Below, piece after piece: positions 1-7,331 of a stretch of DNA of 10,907 bases. The position numbers and the translations under genes are program-made. The number at the start of each line of letters is the position of its first letter. Within the stretch, counting starts at the first letter, position 1. The stretch is from UBA2798 sp046289975 (GTDB lineage: Bacteria > Bacteroidota > Bacteroidia > Flavobacteriales_D > UBA2798). Location: the NCBI GenBank assembly GCA_046289975.1, contig JBKBUQ010000100.1:1-10907 (forward strand). Reading direction: 5' to 3'. Under the pieces are notes generated by a model that ran no database searches, was not told the origin of the DNA, and saw nothing but the letters and a program-made list of their open reading frames with translations.

Positions 1-1360
1 GCCCAACTCCAATACTTTTCGGATCGATCTTCACCAACTCAGCAAGCGGATCCATCAGTCGGCGTCCGATAGAAACTGCACCGCGAACAGTAACATCGTA
101 ATTCGGAAATTCTTCGCGCGCCACAGATGAGGCAGAATAAATGGAAGCACCTGCTTCACTCACAACAAAAACTTTTACCTCGCGATCGAAACGACAACGC
201 TTAACAAATTGCTCTGTTTCTCTACTTGCAGTTCCGTTACCAATAGAGATCGCTTCAATTTTATATTGCTCCACCAAACGCGATAATGTTCGCATGGCAT
301 CGGCTGTTTCACTTTGCGGTGGATGAGGATAAATGGTTTCGTTATGGATCAAATCTCCTTTTTCATCAATACACACCAATTTACATCCGGTTCTGAATCC
401 CGGATCAAGCGCAAGAATACGTTTTTGTCCCAATGGCGGACTTAACAACAACTGACGTAAATTCTCTGCAAATACTTTTACCGCACCTTCATCAGCTTTT
501 TCCTTGGATGAAATTCTGAATTCCGTTTCAATGGAAGGCTCGAGTAAACGGCTCCAGCAATCGGCTATTGCATCTTTTACCTGATCAGCGCTTTCGTTGC
601 GCGATTTTATTACATGACGTTCGATCACTTCCAATGCCTCGCCTTTATCTACACCAATGCGAACACGTAAAAAACCTTCGTTTTCTCCTCTGAACATTGC
701 CAGCAAACGGTGTGAAGGAATCCGCGACAATGCTTCTTTCCAATCGAAATAATCCTTGAATTTTGCACCGTCTAAATCTTTTCCCTTCACCAGTTTGGAT
801 GATACCTGTGCCTCGCGCGAATACAAAAAACGAATTTTGTTACGCACAGTTGCATCTTCGCTGATCATCTCCGCAATGATATCACGCGCACCTTCCAATG
901 CTTCTTCCACCGTTTTAACTTCATCCGAAAGAAAATTCTCGGCAAGCGATTCTACATCATTATCTTTTTGCGCAAATAATTTTAATGCAAGCGGCTCCAG
1001 CCCTTTTTCGCGGGCAACAACAGCTCTGGTTTTGCGCTTGGGCTTATAAGGCAGGTACAAATCCTCAAGATCGGTAGGATCAAAACAAGCTTCAATTTTC
1101 GCTTTTAACTCAGGTGTCAGTTTTCCCTGCTCTTCAATGGTTTCAAGAATGCCTGCTTTACGCGTAACCAGTGCTTTCAGCTTATCGTATTCGAATTTCA
1201 CACGCATCACTTCCACTTCATCCATACTGCCGGTCATCTCTTTACGGTAACGGGAAATGAACGGTATGGTCGCACCTTCGTCTAACAATTTTACTGTATT
1301 CACCACTTGGGGAACACGTAATCCGATTCGGTTAGCAATAAGAGAAATGATCTTTTCCAT
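1..1360 (-). CDS. tex: Tex family S1/YqgF-like RNA-binding protein, 3' end outside window
   Basis: About 453 N-terminal codons of Tex, a conserved cytoplasmic nucleic-acid-binding protein linked to transcription. The ATG at 1358-1360 begins MEKIISLIANRIGLR. Family landmarks follow: the N-terminal helical region with PFISRYRKEMTGSMDEVEV, then LEDLYLPYKPKRKTRA, which is the most recognisable Tex block. The YqgF/RNase H-like domain starts near residue 310 with LALDPGFRTGCK (Asp319). The visible part ends at DPKSIGVG, just before the helix-hairpin-helix region. The C-terminal HhH and S1 domains lie beyond the left edge; full proteins are usually about 700-780 residues. The frame is open throughout, with no frameshift seen. 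The start is 181 bases from the stop of the preceding minus-strand gene, and a terminator-like repeat lies between them, so tex is probably transcribed separately. I found no convincing promoter pair; TATTATTG about 20 bases before the ATG is only a weak -7 candidate. Confidence 0.95.
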   Translation of the reverse strand, partial: MEKIISLIANRIGLRVPQVVNTVKLLDEGATIPFISRYRKEMTGSMDEVEVMRVKFEYDKLKALVTRKAGILETIEEQGKLTPELKAKIEACFDPTDLEDLYLPYKPKRKTRAVVAREKGLEPLALKLFAQKDNDVESLAENFLSDEVKTVEEALEGARDIIAEMISEDATVRNKIRFLYSREAQVSSKLVKGKDLDGAKFKDYFDWKEALSRIPSHRLLAMFRGENEGFLRVRIGVDKGEALEVIERHVIKSRNESADQVKDAIADCWSRLLEPSIETEFRISSKEKADEGAVKVFAENLRQLLLSPPLGQKRILALDPGFRTGCKLVCIDEKGDLIHNETIYPHPPQSETADAMRTLSRLVEQYKIEAISIGNGTASRETEQFVKRCRFDREVKVFVVSEAGASIYSASSVAREEFPNYDVTVRGAVSIGRRLMDPLAELVKIDPKSIGVG

Positions 1361-1429
1361 GACTTGTGTTTGTTCCGCAATAATAAGATAAAGGCAGATT
1401 GCGTAAGGGAAAACTTATTGACCGCAGCG

Positions 1430-1477
1430 AAAAAACTTGTTTAAAAATCGTACCCGCTCTTAATAAGTTTAAACAAG
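1430..1477 (-). terminator. Terminator-like inverted repeat between the Cys-rich gene and tex
   Basis: Read on the minus strand, CTTGTTTAAA (1477-1468) and TTTAAACAAG (1445-1436) form a perfect 10-bp inverted repeat with a 22-base spacer. Six T residues (1435-1430) follow at once. This is the order expected for an intrinsic terminator of the upstream two-gene unit. The stem is AT-rich and the loop is long, so hairpin strength is uncertain. An overlapping 9-bp inverted repeat (1462-1470 with 1411-1419) offers a second fold. The rest of the 1361-1541 gap shows no gene that I can support. Confidence 0.5.
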
Positions 1478-1541
1478 CGGATTTGGAAGTAATACGGGAA
1501 ATTCTAAGTGACTCCGAAAACAAAAGAGCTGTTTCCACAAA

Positions 1542-2021
1542 CTATTTACCGAGACATGAAGAGACGATTTTATCGAGTATCAGCGGGTCAATGGCATTCA
1601 CCAATCGCGGATCGGGTTGAACTTCCATTACTTTTACCAGCATGCACTGACAATATGCATCTGCATCCATTTTTACATTCAGTAATTTCTGCTTGCAACC
1701 GGAAATAAAGGAAGCTTTGGCAGGATCGTTCCAACGGTCGATAAATGGTCCGCCGGGATAACGGTATTTTACTTCTTCAATGCATCGGTTGGCAATTACC
1801 ATCAATGCAGTATCTGAAACCGGTGTCGTTTTAAGCGGAAAACGTGTCAAAAATCCTTCAACATAACAACTGCAATAATCATTTGCTGCGCCGGGAATAA
1901 GTGCTTTCACCGCATCTTTCATGCAGTCTTCCTTAAGTTGTTTTTTTTCTGCATCCGTCCAGCTTTGTCCGTTCGAATAAACCGGAATAAACAAAAGTGA
2001 TATGAAGAAATACTTACGCAT
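1542..2021 (-). CDS. Exported protein with two tandem four-cysteine repeats, function unknown
   Basis: A 159-residue protein beginning MRKYFFISLL, with a signal peptide probably cleaved after SNGQ (residues 16-19). The mature part is a tandem duplication. Each copy has W-x-D, a Cys 12 residues later, a YCxC pair and a final Cys. Copy 1 has W21, C33, C50, C52 and C80; copy 2 has W97, C109, C124, C126 and C156. The eight cysteines suggest two or more disulfides per copy, or a metal site, outside the cytoplasm. Small secreted proteins with a YCxCM motif occur in Bacteroidota, but I know no function for them. Translation appears coupled to the upstream gene: its TGA and this ATG share one base (TGATG, 2023-2019). 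The frame stays open upstream to 2138, but that stretch lies inside the preceding gene and has no signal peptide, so the start at 2021 is preferred. Confidence 0.8.
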   Translation of the reverse strand: MRKYFFISLLFIPVYSNGQSWTDAEKKQLKEDCMKDAVKALIPGAANDYCSCYVEGFLTRFPLKTTPVSDTALMVIANRCIEEVKYRYPGGPFIDRWNDPAKASFISGCKQKLLNVKMDADAYCQCMLVKVMEVQPDPRLVNAIDPLILDKIVSSCLGK

Positions 2022-3841
2022 CAAAAATAAAATCCTGCCTGACCCATAATTACCATTCCGCTTTGCGATGTTTTTGGTCCGCCGGAAACATACGCTCCGT
2101 TTTCGCGCCATCCTTTTTTCGAAACATCCAACTGCCAACCTGCAGTTCCTCCGAAAAAGAAAAATTTCAAACGCAATTTCAGCGAAACGCCTGCTTCAAG
2201 AAAAAAGGATGGATTTGTTACACTTGTCCGTAAACGATTTGTTGCACCGAAAAATCCGGAACCCACCGGTCCTGCAAGTATTTCATCTCTGGTGAGTACC
2301 AATCGCTGGTATCCATAACCGAAAAAGGGACCAACATCCAGCCATTTGCTTCGAACAAAATCTCCTCCCACACGAAAACGAAATGAACCGCCTTTTAATC
2401 CGTAATAAAGTGAATCTGAAAATCCGATTTCTGAATTGCGTATTGCAGAATACATGAATGTATAAAATACACCGTCTTCTAATTGCGTGTACGATCCTCC
2501 AACAACTGTTAAGGGAGAAGTAAAGGAAATTGCAGAAGGATCCAATCCAAACAGCGTACTGTTCAGCGCATTCAGATTCACACCAAGTAATCCGTAATGT
2601 CCTTCAAGAAAGATGGTCGATTCGTAGGTGCTGTAATCAACGGGTGGTTTGGTACTGTCCACTTTCATGTTGTCCATGCGATGATCGGCCTGGTTGATGA
2701 TCAGGTATTGAAAACGATTTTTCAAACGTGCAGTATCATTTACCACATCGCGGTGATGGATGAGGGTGAGTCCGTCGGGACTCGAAATTTTCAGCAATGG
2801 TTTTACCCCGTCACGATCAATCACTCCCTTTTCATGAGCACTGCCATTAGGATAATATTGTGCAATTGCCAATACTTTTCCTTTAAACAGCGAATCGCTA
2901 TCCAAACGAGTTGCCAAAGTGGTAAAGGCATAATATCCACACCAAATATCTTCTGTCTCCAATGAAGTGTGGCAACGGCCAAATTGTCCGTAAAATTTTC
3001 CTGTTGGAAATTCAGCAGCTAATTCCTTCAGACTTTCATGCATAAATCGCTCACGGTACAAATATCCCTGTACAGCGCTCATATCGTTGTACGTTGAACG
3101 ATCCATCTCAGCGCGCAATCCTTGTTCGATTTTGTAAAACACCGGATAATCGTTCCCAAGCAATTCCTTAAATGCAGCTTTGTTACTATCCAGATCCTGC
3201 AAAATAAATCTCAGCGAACGCTTTAGCGAAAACGGCGCACCCGTCCGGAAATCTTCCTTGTTTTTTTGTTGTGCCTTGCGCTGCTCAGCGTCCGACATCA
3301 CTGCCAGCGAGTGAATGGATTCGATTGTTAATGCAATAGACGCAGGTATTTTCTTGTTTTTTGGAATCAGCAGATCCATCACCTTAAGTGGGGTGCTCAA
3401 GGATCGTTCAATATCGATGGAGTGAATTCTAATTTTTGCAGTATCAGGTAAAGTCTTGTTGAATTCATAAAGTCCTTTGTAAAGCAGTAAATATTCCTGA
3501 TACGAATAATCACTCAGTACTTTAAACAAGGAAGTGTCGCCGGTCTGCACATATTTATCGACAAGCCAGCCTCTGCTGAAACCGAATTCCATTATAAAGT
3601 GACGAAATCCTGCTTTGTGATAAAGGTATTTCATCATTTTCAGCTCCAGCCGGTAATTGCTTTTTCTGAATACATGGTTTTCGCCCGTAAATATGATCCT
3701 GTAATTATTGATCACATTATCCAGCATTCTGAAACTGTAATAATCTCCATTGTCGGCAATATCCAGCTTGTTGGTGTCCTGTGCCATTGCGTTTGTAGCA
3801 AAAGCAACAATGGCTAGAAGGAGAAAAAATGTTCTGATCAT
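2021..3841 (-). CDS. Erythromycin-esterase-like hydrolase fused to a C-terminal outer-membrane beta-barrel-like domain
   Basis: A 606-residue exported protein. The signal peptide MIRTFFLLLAIVAFATNAMA is followed by QDTNK. Residues ~35-385 resemble the EreA/ChaN-like superfamily. The signatures are FTGENH (Glu54, His56), FIMEFG (Glu85), HSIDIE near 140-145 in place of the usual GxD turn, a YRERFM helix with Arg263 and Arg265, and GRCH with His291 as the second histidine. All the acid, base and arginine positions I would look for are therefore present. Residues ~405-606 are rich in alternating hydrophobic/glycine strands (FLEGHYGLLGVNLN, FRFRVGGDF, FFLEAGVSLKLRLKFFFFGG) and end in the aromatic run GQAGFYF, typical of an outer-membrane barrel. 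The substrate is unknown, and homology to EreA does not imply macrolide resistance. The frame extends upstream to 3970, but the signal peptide fixes the start at 3841. The gene is coupled to the next one by a one-base stop/start overlap. Confidence 0.8.
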   Translation of the reverse strand: MIRTFFLLLAIVAFATNAMAQDTNKLDIADNGDYYSFRMLDNVINNYRIIFTGENHVFRKSNYRLELKMMKYLYHKAGFRHFIMEFGFSRGWLVDKYVQTGDTSLFKVLSDYSYQEYLLLYKGLYEFNKTLPDTAKIRIHSIDIERSLSTPLKVMDLLIPKNKKIPASIALTIESIHSLAVMSDAEQRKAQQKNKEDFRTGAPFSLKRSLRFILQDLDSNKAAFKELLGNDYPVFYKIEQGLRAEMDRSTYNDMSAVQGYLYRERFMHESLKELAAEFPTGKFYGQFGRCHTSLETEDIWCGYYAFTTLATRLDSDSLFKGKVLAIAQYYPNGSAHEKGVIDRDGVKPLLKISSPDGLTLIHHRDVVNDTARLKNRFQYLIINQADHRMDNMKVDSTKPPVDYSTYESTIFLEGHYGLLGVNLNALNSTLFGLDPSAISFTSPLTVVGGSYTQLEDGVFYTFMYSAIRNSEIGFSDSLYYGLKGGSFRFRVGGDFVRSKWLDVGPFFGYGYQRLVLTRDEILAGPVGSGFFGATNRLRTSVTNPSFFLEAGVSLKLRLKFFFFGGTAGWQLDVSKKGWRENGAYVSGGPKTSQSGMVIMGQAGFYF

Positions 3842-4047
3842 GGTACTAAAGATACTAAAAATGACTGTGTTTTTTGCCTGATGGTCCTTTGTAACAGTAG
3901 TCATAAAGCACAAACCAGCTCTAACAACGGCATGATTCATGAATTGGTACAAATCGGCCGATTCAAACATCCGGAAAAAAAAGACAGAAATAACCTGTAA
4001 CTTTCTTGCGGGCTTTCATTATAGAGTCAAAACAGCCATTAATCAGC
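3842..4047. promoter_or_regulatory. Divergent intergenic region between the hydrolase-barrel unit and the sigma unit
   Basis: About 206 bases separate the two divergent starts, so promoters for both units should lie here. What can be seen: a 7-bp direct repeat TACTAAA at 3844-3850 and 3853-3859, next to the hydrolase start; and two overlapping palindromes, CATGATTCATG (3931-3941, 5-1-5) and ATTCATGAAT (3935-3944), near the middle, which could be an operator. Partial -7 matches occur (TAACTTTC at 3998-4005 on plus; TATCTTTA at 3854-3847 on minus), but neither has a TTG about 20 bases upstream, so I do not assign a standard promoter to either side. An ECF-type promoter is possible but cannot be recognised without related sequences. 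Confidence 0.35.
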
Positions 4048-4629
4048 ATGTTGGAGACCGGTTCGAGATACCATAAAACAGAGCGGCAACTACAGGATGA
4101 ACTCCGGGTAGTTGAAGCAGCCAAGCACGATCCCGCGCGGTTTGAGCCTCTGTACAATGCGTATTACGAACAGATTTTCCGTTACATCCATCAGCGCATC
4201 GAAGACAAAGAAATGGCCTTTGATCTGTGCTCTCAGGTGTTCCTCAAAGCTCTGACCAATATTGGCAAGTACCAGTTTAGAGGAGTGCCTTTTGCAAGCT
4301 GGCTCTACCGGATTGCGCAAAACGAGGTGTATGAGGCGTTACGCAGCCATCATACACGTCGGGTTGTGAGCATAGAGACGCGTCAGGTGAGTGAATTCCT
4401 GGAAGAAATAGAGGAAGGTCATTCCGAAGAAATGTTCCGGTTGCTGGAGAAGGTTTTACCGGAATTACCCGAGGAAGACTTGCAAATGATCGAATGGCGA
4501 TTTTTTGAAAAACGTTCTTTCAGAGAGATCGGCGACATTCTGGGTATTACGGAGAACAATGCCAAGGTAAAAGGTCACCGCTCGCTGGAGAAGCTGAAGA
4601 AAATGTTTAAGACTTATATTCCAAAATAA
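4048..4629 (+). CDS. ECF-family RNA polymerase sigma factor
   Basis: A 193-residue sigma-70 family protein of ECF size. Region 2 spans about residues 32-100: FEPLYNAYYEQIFRYIHQR, then FDLCSQVFLKAL, then FASWLYRIAQNEVYEALR, where the WLYRIAxN block is diagnostic. Region 4 spans about 137-188: LPELPEEDLQMIEWRFFE and the helix-turn-helix SFREIGDILGITENNAKVKGHR. It directs RNA polymerase to a specific promoter set, probably in response to an envelope signal. I chose ATG at 4048. A TTG at 4006 would add 14 residues (LRAFIIESKQPLIS) with no sigma-like content. The stop overlaps the next start by one base (TAATG, 4627-4631), so the two products are likely made in fixed ratio. This is the usual arrangement for a sigma factor and its regulator. 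Confidence 0.93.
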   Translation: MLETGSRYHKTERQLQDELRVVEAAKHDPARFEPLYNAYYEQIFRYIHQRIEDKEMAFDLCSQVFLKALTNIGKYQFRGVPFASWLYRIAQNEVYEALRSHHTRRVVSIETRQVSEFLEEIEEGHSEEMFRLLEKVLPELPEEDLQMIEWRFFEKRSFREIGDILGITENNAKVKGHRSLEKLKKMFKTYIPK

Positions 4630-6470
4630 TGAAACCTAAAATTATCATCGACAGGGAACCGGTATCCTCAGAGGAGATCCAGTCTCGAAAGGACTTCCGC
4701 AAGGTCGTTTCCCAGGTGGCGCTGATGCAAAAACCATTTTTTAAATCGACATGGTTTATTTCATCGGCTGTTATTACAGGCACCATGGCTGCCATCGCAG
4801 TTGTTGCTATTTTTGCCGCACATCCTCCAACCGAAGAGCAGCAGGAAGAAGCCCTGATCAGCGAAGTGAAAAGCGATAGTATTCCGGCAAATGCTTTAAT
4901 GAGTAGCGGCTATTACAGCGAAGATTCTCCCTGTATAAAACCACCCGTGCCGGGAGCAGAATTGCAGGCCAGTACGTACACGGTCGACAATCAAAAAGGA
5001 GCAGTACTAAAACACAGTACAGGTACAGAGATCCGCATCCCCGCCAATTCGCTTACCGATGAATCCGGAAATGTAATTCAGGGGAAAGCTGAACTACAGT
5101 ACCGCGAATACCACACCGTACCCGAAATCATCCTCAGCGGCATACCCATGACCTACGATTCTGCAGGAACACGTTATGCTTTTGAAACAGCAGGAATGTT
5201 CGATATTCATTGCGTGCAAAACGGAAAAAAAGTTTACCTCGACGAGAAAAAACCGATCAGCGTAAAAATGCAATCGACCAGTGCAGAAGGCCGTTTTAAT
5301 TTTTACGAATTGGATACCGCAGCCCGCAATTGGGTCTATCTGGGTAAAGGGAAAAACGAAGCAATTGTAAATGACAATAAAGTTGAAAATGACGAGTTTG
5401 TAATTGAAAAAAATAGTGAGGTTGTAAACACAAACAAACATTCTGTCCAATCTCATCCTGAAATCATCAAAAAAACCGGAATGGTTGAACAGGCCAAAAA
5501 AGAAGTGGCGAAAACCGAAGAGAGCAAGCCTGTTGAACCCCGCAAACTCAATCCCGACAAATACAATTTTCTGGTGAATGTCGATCCCGAGGAATTCCCG
5601 GAAATGGCAAGCTTTAAATCCACAAGATTTGAAGTGGGCGAAGAATCAAAAAATTTCGATCGCACATGGTTCTCCAAAACATGGAACGATGTCCGCCTGC
5701 GTGAAAAATCAAAAGGGATCAGTTATTACCTCGATCTTACTGTAATACAAAACGGAAAACCCAACACCTCAACAGTTGTTGTTTATCCTGCGTTCGAAGG
5801 CAAGGATTACGAAATTGCGCGGAAACGTTTTGATCAGCAATTCACCACTTACGAAAAAACGCTAAGCGATAAAAAAGCAGACCTAGCAAAAAAAGAAGCC
5901 GAGCTGAAAGCGGAAATCAAAAAACAGGAAATAGAATTTGCACGACAAGAAATGGCCCGCAAAGAAGCAGAAAAAGAAAGAGAGCGCATACGCAAACAAC
6001 AAATTGCAAACGCCAACCGCATAAGCACCAACAGCTACGGACAAATGGTTGTGATTAGCACCGGAAATCAAGTTCGCATGATGGCAGCACGCACTTTTTC
6101 TGTTGCAAAATTCGGAACCTTCAATTGCGACTCACCGCACAAATTCCCGTCCGAGCGTGTGCTTTCCGCAACATTTTCAGGAAAAACAGAGGGAGAAGAA
6201 TTTCATATTATTGCCATGGAAACATTTCTGGTAAACCGGAAATCGAAAATGTATTATCCCTATTCATCGTCGATGCTTAATCAGTTCGGCTACAATCCCA
6301 AAGGGGATAATATGATTCTGATTATTCTTGCAGATGGTAAAACAGCCGTGTTTGCAGCGGAGGATTTTCAAAAGATTCCGAATGAAGTGCCCATGTACCA
6401 TTTTACAATGCGTATCAGCGATGCACCGGTAAAGGATGCAAGTGAACTTGAAAAATTGATTTTTGGCTGA
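4629..6470 (+). CDS. Single-pass membrane protein coupled to the ECF sigma factor; candidate atypical anti-sigma or sensor
   Basis: A 613-residue protein with a short N-terminal segment (1-40, basic/acidic with RKDFRKVVSQV), one membrane span at about 41-63 and a large C-terminal part, predicted periplasmic. That part holds: residues ~113-240, a beta-rich domain common in Bacteroidota proteins (GTEIRIPANSLTDESGNVI, YREYHTVPEIILSGIPMTYD, ETAGMFDI, NFYELDTAARNWVYLGKG); a Lys/Glu/Pro-rich linker at ~245-305; a second region at ~308-390 (VDPEEFPEMASFK); a highly charged probable coiled coil at ~393-465; and a C-terminal domain with FGTFNCDSP (495-503) and PKGDNMILIILADGKTAVFA. Topology and coupling match a transmembrane anti-sigma factor. 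However, there is no zinc-finger or FecR signature, and the cytoplasmic part is only about 40 residues. The regulatory role is inference from position; a structural or envelope-stress role is equally possible. Confidence 0.75.
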   Translation: MKPKIIIDREPVSSEEIQSRKDFRKVVSQVALMQKPFFKSTWFISSAVITGTMAAIAVVAIFAAHPPTEEQQEEALISEVKSDSIPANALMSSGYYSEDSPCIKPPVPGAELQASTYTVDNQKGAVLKHSTGTEIRIPANSLTDESGNVIQGKAELQYREYHTVPEIILSGIPMTYDSAGTRYAFETAGMFDIHCVQNGKKVYLDEKKPISVKMQSTSAEGRFNFYELDTAARNWVYLGKGKNEAIVNDNKVENDEFVIEKNSEVVNTNKHSVQSHPEIIKKTGMVEQAKKEVAKTEESKPVEPRKLNPDKYNFLVNVDPEEFPEMASFKSTRFEVGEESKNFDRTWFSKTWNDVRLREKSKGISYYLDLTVIQNGKPNTSTVVVYPAFEGKDYEIARKRFDQQFTTYEKTLSDKKADLAKKEAELKAEIKKQEIEFARQEMARKEAEKERERIRKQQIANANRISTNSYGQMVVISTGNQVRMMAARTFSVAKFGTFNCDSPHKFPSERVLSATFSGKTEGEEFHIIAMETFLVNRKSKMYYPYSSSMLNQFGYNPKGDNMILIILADGKTAVFAAEDFQKIPNEVPMYHFTMRISDAPVKDASELEKLIFG

Positions 6471-6497
6471 TGATCTCCTGCAACCTTCTGCCACCAA

Positions 6498-7331
6498 ATG
6501 CGTTTTGAGTCTATGCCAACACACCTTTGCTTTAGGAAATCATCAATCTACCTCGTGCTGTTTGTATCCGCATTCTGTTTTACGGAACAAGATTCGTTAC
6601 GCGCACAGACCATTGATAAATCCGGAGTGATTACGGTGCGTAAACTTAAAGACAATAACCCCAGGATTGCAGGAAAAACAGGAGGCGACATCACTCCTGC
6701 AGAATTGTGCAATGCCTTGGGAATTACATCTCAGATTGCCGGAGTAAAAATCATTCACTACGAAATCACCTATTACCGCGGAGGAGAAGTCACCAAAGAA
6801 GTAGAAGGCAATCAGGTTCCACCGGAGATCTGTTCCTACCTGAACACCACCAAACCCGGAATGATGATCACCTTCGAAAAAATACTCGCGCAGGACGCAT
6901 CAGGAATGAAATTTCAACTGAACCCGATGCGCTTTAAACTGGTGGAAGGTGGGAGCTCGGAAAAAGAAAATGTATCGATAACACGGGAAATTAACATCAA
7001 TGGATTTTACCAATTAAGAAGCAATTCCTCCAACATCGAAAAAACCTATTTGAAACTCTACAATGACAGTGTTGTATTTATCACCACTTCGCGAGACGAT
7101 GCTGTAATTGTTAATCAGAGTTTGGAACGCGAGTACAAAAAATCCGGCACCGCCCACGGGAAATACAAAATCAACCAGGGAAGGCTGTTTATCGATCTTG
7201 ACAATTCGATTTCACGTTTCGATTATGAAGGCACTTTTACTGCCAGCGGATTAATGCTCAATCAACAACTCAGCAACGGAACAAAAGTAGGCGATGTAAT
7301 GAATTATTTCATCCTTCCCTTTTCGCGGTAA
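6498..7331 (+). CDS. Exported protein with GldM-C-like domain, function unknown
   Basis: A 277-residue exported protein. A signal peptide (hydrophobic IYLVLFVSAFCF, about 17-28) is probably cleaved after SLRAQ (33-37). Residues ~66-148 resemble the C-terminal beta-domain of the gliding/type IX secretion protein GldM: VKIIHYEITYYRGGE, then GNQVPPEICSYLN, then PGMMITFEKILAQDASG and LNPMRFKL, i.e. the strand, residue-pair and G/T-F-x-x-I pattern of that fold. Residues ~165-277 form a second beta-rich unit (NGFYQLRS, YLKLYNDSVVFI, GKYKINQGRLFIDL, FDYEGTF, GLMLNQQLSNG) resembling small lipocalin-like domains seen in Bacteroidota. It follows the membrane protein by 27 bases on the same strand, so it is probably co-transcribed. 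A second ATG at 6513 is an alternative start; both keep the signal peptide. No GldM transmembrane helix or full-length GldM architecture is present, so this is not gldM. Confidence 0.7.
   Translation: MRFESMPTHLCFRKSSIYLVLFVSAFCFTEQDSLRAQTIDKSGVITVRKLKDNNPRIAGKTGGDITPAELCNALGITSQIAGVKIIHYEITYYRGGEVTKEVEGNQVPPEICSYLNTTKPGMMITFEKILAQDASGMKFQLNPMRFKLVEGGSSEKENVSITREININGFYQLRSNSSNIEKTYLKLYNDSVVFITTSRDDAVIVNQSLEREYKKSGTAHGKYKINQGRLFIDLDNSISRFDYEGTFTASGLMLNQQLSNGTKVGDVMNYFILPFSR

Noticed and set aside
756..1049. Plus-strand open frame of 97 codons opposite tex
   Set aside because: It is antisense to the well-conserved Tex coding sequence and has a low-complexity Ser-rich product with no domain.
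2022..2138. Upstream extension of the Cys-rich gene
   Set aside because: It lies wholly inside the preceding gene and removes the signal peptide from the N terminus; the TGATG junction marks the start.
2597..2965. Plus-strand open frame of 122 codons opposite the hydrolase-barrel gene
   Set aside because: It is a shadow of the real frame with no recognisable features.
2021..3841. Macrolide resistance gene
   Set aside because: The catalytic motifs belong to a broad superfamily with many unrelated roles, and the barrel fusion does not match known resistance enzymes.
3842..3970. In-frame upstream extension of the hydrolase-barrel gene by 43 codons
   Set aside because: The extension is not signal-peptide-like and would bury the clear signal peptide that starts at 3841.
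4006..4047. TTG start giving the sigma factor 14 extra residues
   Set aside because: The added residues have no sigma-factor similarity; ATG at 4048 gives a normal ECF length of 193 residues.
5094..5456. Minus-strand open frame of 120 codons inside the 613-aa membrane protein gene
   Set aside because: It is antisense to a supported gene; the Phe/Cys-rich product is typical of a shadow frame.
4629..6470. FecR-type or zinc-finger anti-sigma factor
   Set aside because: No FecR domain pattern and no HxxxCxxC-type motif are present in the short cytoplasmic segment.
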